Positions 4,794 through 5,750 of a DNA stretch of 5,750 nt are shown here, piece after piece (the stretch's first letter is position 1; each line of letters starts with the position of its first letter). Origin of the DNA: Lachnospiraceae bacterium UBA4711 (lineage in GTDB: Bacteria > Bacillota > Clostridia > Lachnospirales > Lachnospiraceae). The stretch covers positions 1 through 5,750 of the forward strand of contig DHJV01000067.1 in NCBI GenBank assembly GCA_002404515.1, read 5' to 3'. A program made the translations under genes and the position numbers. The notes beneath the pieces are model-generated. The model was not told the DNA's origin. It made no database searches and was given only the letters and a program-made list of their open reading frames with translations.

Positions 4794-5528
4794 TTAGTCA
4801 ATGGCTTCTTCTGCACCACAACTACAAACTCTTTTATGATGAGTAATGGTCTCTGTTGTAGACTTTCCATAATGAATACGATTTGCATAACCAAAGCAAC
4901 CGGTTTCTTCCTGATGAGCCCACATTGTAGCACCGTCTTCACACCAAAAGCCACAAGTATCACATTCCAAGCCATCAATTTCCTCACCAGGGTGTTCAAT
5001 GGTTTCTGTCCATTCCTTAGTAGTCCAGCTGTGCTCATGCTTCTTTGGTGGGTCATTCTTAGGGGCTTCCGTTGTTGGAGCTTCTGTAGCTCTTTCTGTG
5101 GTAGGCTGTGCAGCCGGCTTTTCATTCTTAGGTGCTTCTGTGGTCTTGTCTGTGTTATGCTTAGGAGCCTCAGTGGTCTTTTTGTTGTCCTTAGAAGTTT
5201 CTGTAGTAGGAGCATTTACTCCACCAGAGATTGGTCTCTCTGTTGTTGCTTCTTCCTTCTTTGAAGGCTTCTTAGCTTCTGTGGTAGTCTTCTCATTTTT
5301 TTCATTTGCTACAACTTCTGTAGTTACATTAGCTTCCTGCTCGGTAGTTGTAACCTCAACCATGTTTGTGCTACCATCATCATTGTTCTTATTGTAAAGA
5401 ATGATTCCAGTAGTAATACCAGCCAGAAGAATGATGAGTGTAAGTACTGTGATAATAATGATGTTTCTCTTCTTTGTATTGATCTGATATGTGATCTTGT
5501 TGTTTGGGTTACTTTTCTTTTTTTTCAT
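4794..5528 (-). CDS. Membrane-anchored protein with Thr/Glu/Pro-rich linker and Cys/His C-terminal domain
   Basis: This 244-residue protein is not assigned to a named family. The first 21 residues are strongly basic (MKKKKS...TKKR), and one hydrophobic segment at about 22-45 should hold it in the membrane with the rest outside. Residues about 55-160 are a low-complexity linker rich in TTE, TTEAP and APK repeats, typical of extracellular stalks in Gram-positive bacteria. The C-terminal 80 residues begin HEHSW and carry C189, C192, C196, H205, C211 and H219, then VCSCG with C235 and C237. This is a likely metal-binding or disulfide-bonded module, similar in style to Cys/His tails of surface proteins in gut Clostridia. 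AAAGGTGAT at 5534-5542 supports the ATG at 5528, and a strong terminator follows the gene. It has no sortase motif. It is probably a host gene beside the element, although membership of the element cannot be excluded. Confidence 0.8.
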   Translation of the reverse strand: MKKKKSNPNNKITYQINTKKRNIIIITVLTLIILLAGITTGIILYNKNNDDGSTNMVEVTTTEQEANVTTEVVANEKNEKTTTEAKKPSKKEEATTERPISGGVNAPTTETSKDNKKTTEAPKHNTDKTTEAPKNEKPAAQPTTERATEAPTTEAPKNDPPKKHEHSWTTKEWTETIEHPGEEIDGLECDTCGFWCEDGATMWAHQEETGCFGYANRIHYGKSTTETITHHKRVCSCGAEEAID

Positions 5529-5563
5529 TTGTAATCACCTTTCCCTTATTATTTTCTCATAAG

Positions 5564-5593
5564 TGTATAGGATTTCACAAAATTTATTGTCTT
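5564..5593 (-). promoter_or_regulatory. Possible promoter of the membrane protein gene
   Basis: AAGACA (5593-5588) and TATACA (5569-5564) are 18 bp apart, each a partial sigma-A match. The start would fall about 30 nt before the ATG, allowing a short leader with the AAAGGTGAT site. Confidence 0.3.
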
Positions 5594-5629
5594 GCTTTCT
5601 CTGACATTATTTTTTACAGATTGATTTTT

Positions 5630-5691
5630 TGCTGTCATATATTGCAATTTTACCTAACTGAAAAATAATTATTTTTGTGCTGTCCTATATT
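5630..5691. repeat. Duplicated 14-bp motif and 16-bp palindrome upstream of the membrane protein gene
   Basis: TGCTGTCATATATT (5630-5643) and TGCTGTCCTATATT (5678-5691) match at 13 of 14 positions, 48 bp apart. Between them lies the perfect palindrome AAAAATAATTATTTTT (5661-5676). The layout suggests paired regulator sites around a cruciform-prone centre. The rest of 5529-5750 shows no gene. Confidence 0.4.
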
Positions 5692-5730
5692 TTATTATAT
5701 GTATGAATATACAATATACATTGGGAAAAT

Positions 5731-5750
5731 GATAAGGAATGATAAGGAAT
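5731..5750. repeat. Two tandem copies of a 10-bp unit at the window edge
   Basis: GATAAGGAAT occurs twice in a row and ends exactly at the window edge, so the array may continue. Its function is unknown. Confidence 0.5.

Noticed and set aside
4724..5215. Second minus-strand frame of 163 codons inside the membrane protein gene
   Set aside because: It is Leu/Arg/Gln-rich, an out-of-frame reading of the repetitive stalk, and runs through the terminator.
4836..5397. Plus-strand frames of 132-142 codons opposite the membrane protein gene
   Set aside because: They are antisense to the TTEAP stalk, which yields Val/Ser/Phe/Cys-rich nonsense. The stalk frame has a ribosome site, anchor and terminator.

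Overview
The window looks like a chromosomal piece of a low-GC Clostridia genome, probably Lachnospiraceae. This rests on the AT-rich intergenic DNA, AAAGGAG-type ribosome binding sites, a Tn916-type Int/Xis pair, and a Thr-Glu-Ala-Pro-rich membrane protein with a Cys/His tail of a kind common in that family. The genus cannot be fixed from the sequence alone. All convincing genes lie on the minus strand.

Layout in plus coordinates, left to right. 1-832: the first 277 codons of the universal P-loop ATPase gene ychF, which runs off the left edge. 918-3803: a compact three-gene module read right to left. It encodes a replication initiator fusing an HUH endonuclease of Rep_2 type to a superfamily 3 helicase, then a small Tn916-type excisionase, then a tyrosine integrase. 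3804-4793: about 1 kb without a convincing gene. It holds a leader peptide candidate, a divergent promoter pair, a GC-richer block (about 41% GC) that may be an origin, a structured RNA or a decayed gene, and a very AT-rich stretch (about 19% GC) with short repeats. 4794-5528: a membrane-anchored protein gene with its own terminator. 5529-5750: its upstream region.

The best reading is that a small integrative replicon of the CRESS-plasmid type sits between ychF and the membrane protein gene. Rep would nick and unwind a rolling-circle origin after excision, Int and Xis would move the element in and out, and the noncoding block upstream of rep is the natural place for the origin. An 11-bp imperfect direct repeat (CAAGTRTACCA, 894-904 and 4686-4696) brackets the module and is a tentative attachment core, giving an element of about 3.8 kb.

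Two control devices can be read from the sequence. The int promoter lies inside the loop of a terminator hairpin between xis and int, so readthrough from rep-xis would be stopped while int transcripts starting inside the loop would escape. The rep start is preceded by a 19-codon leader ORF whose last codons contain the rep Shine-Dalgarno sequence. A 9-bp inverted repeat near the predicted 5' end of the message can fold around the leader start. Both are inferences from sequence only.
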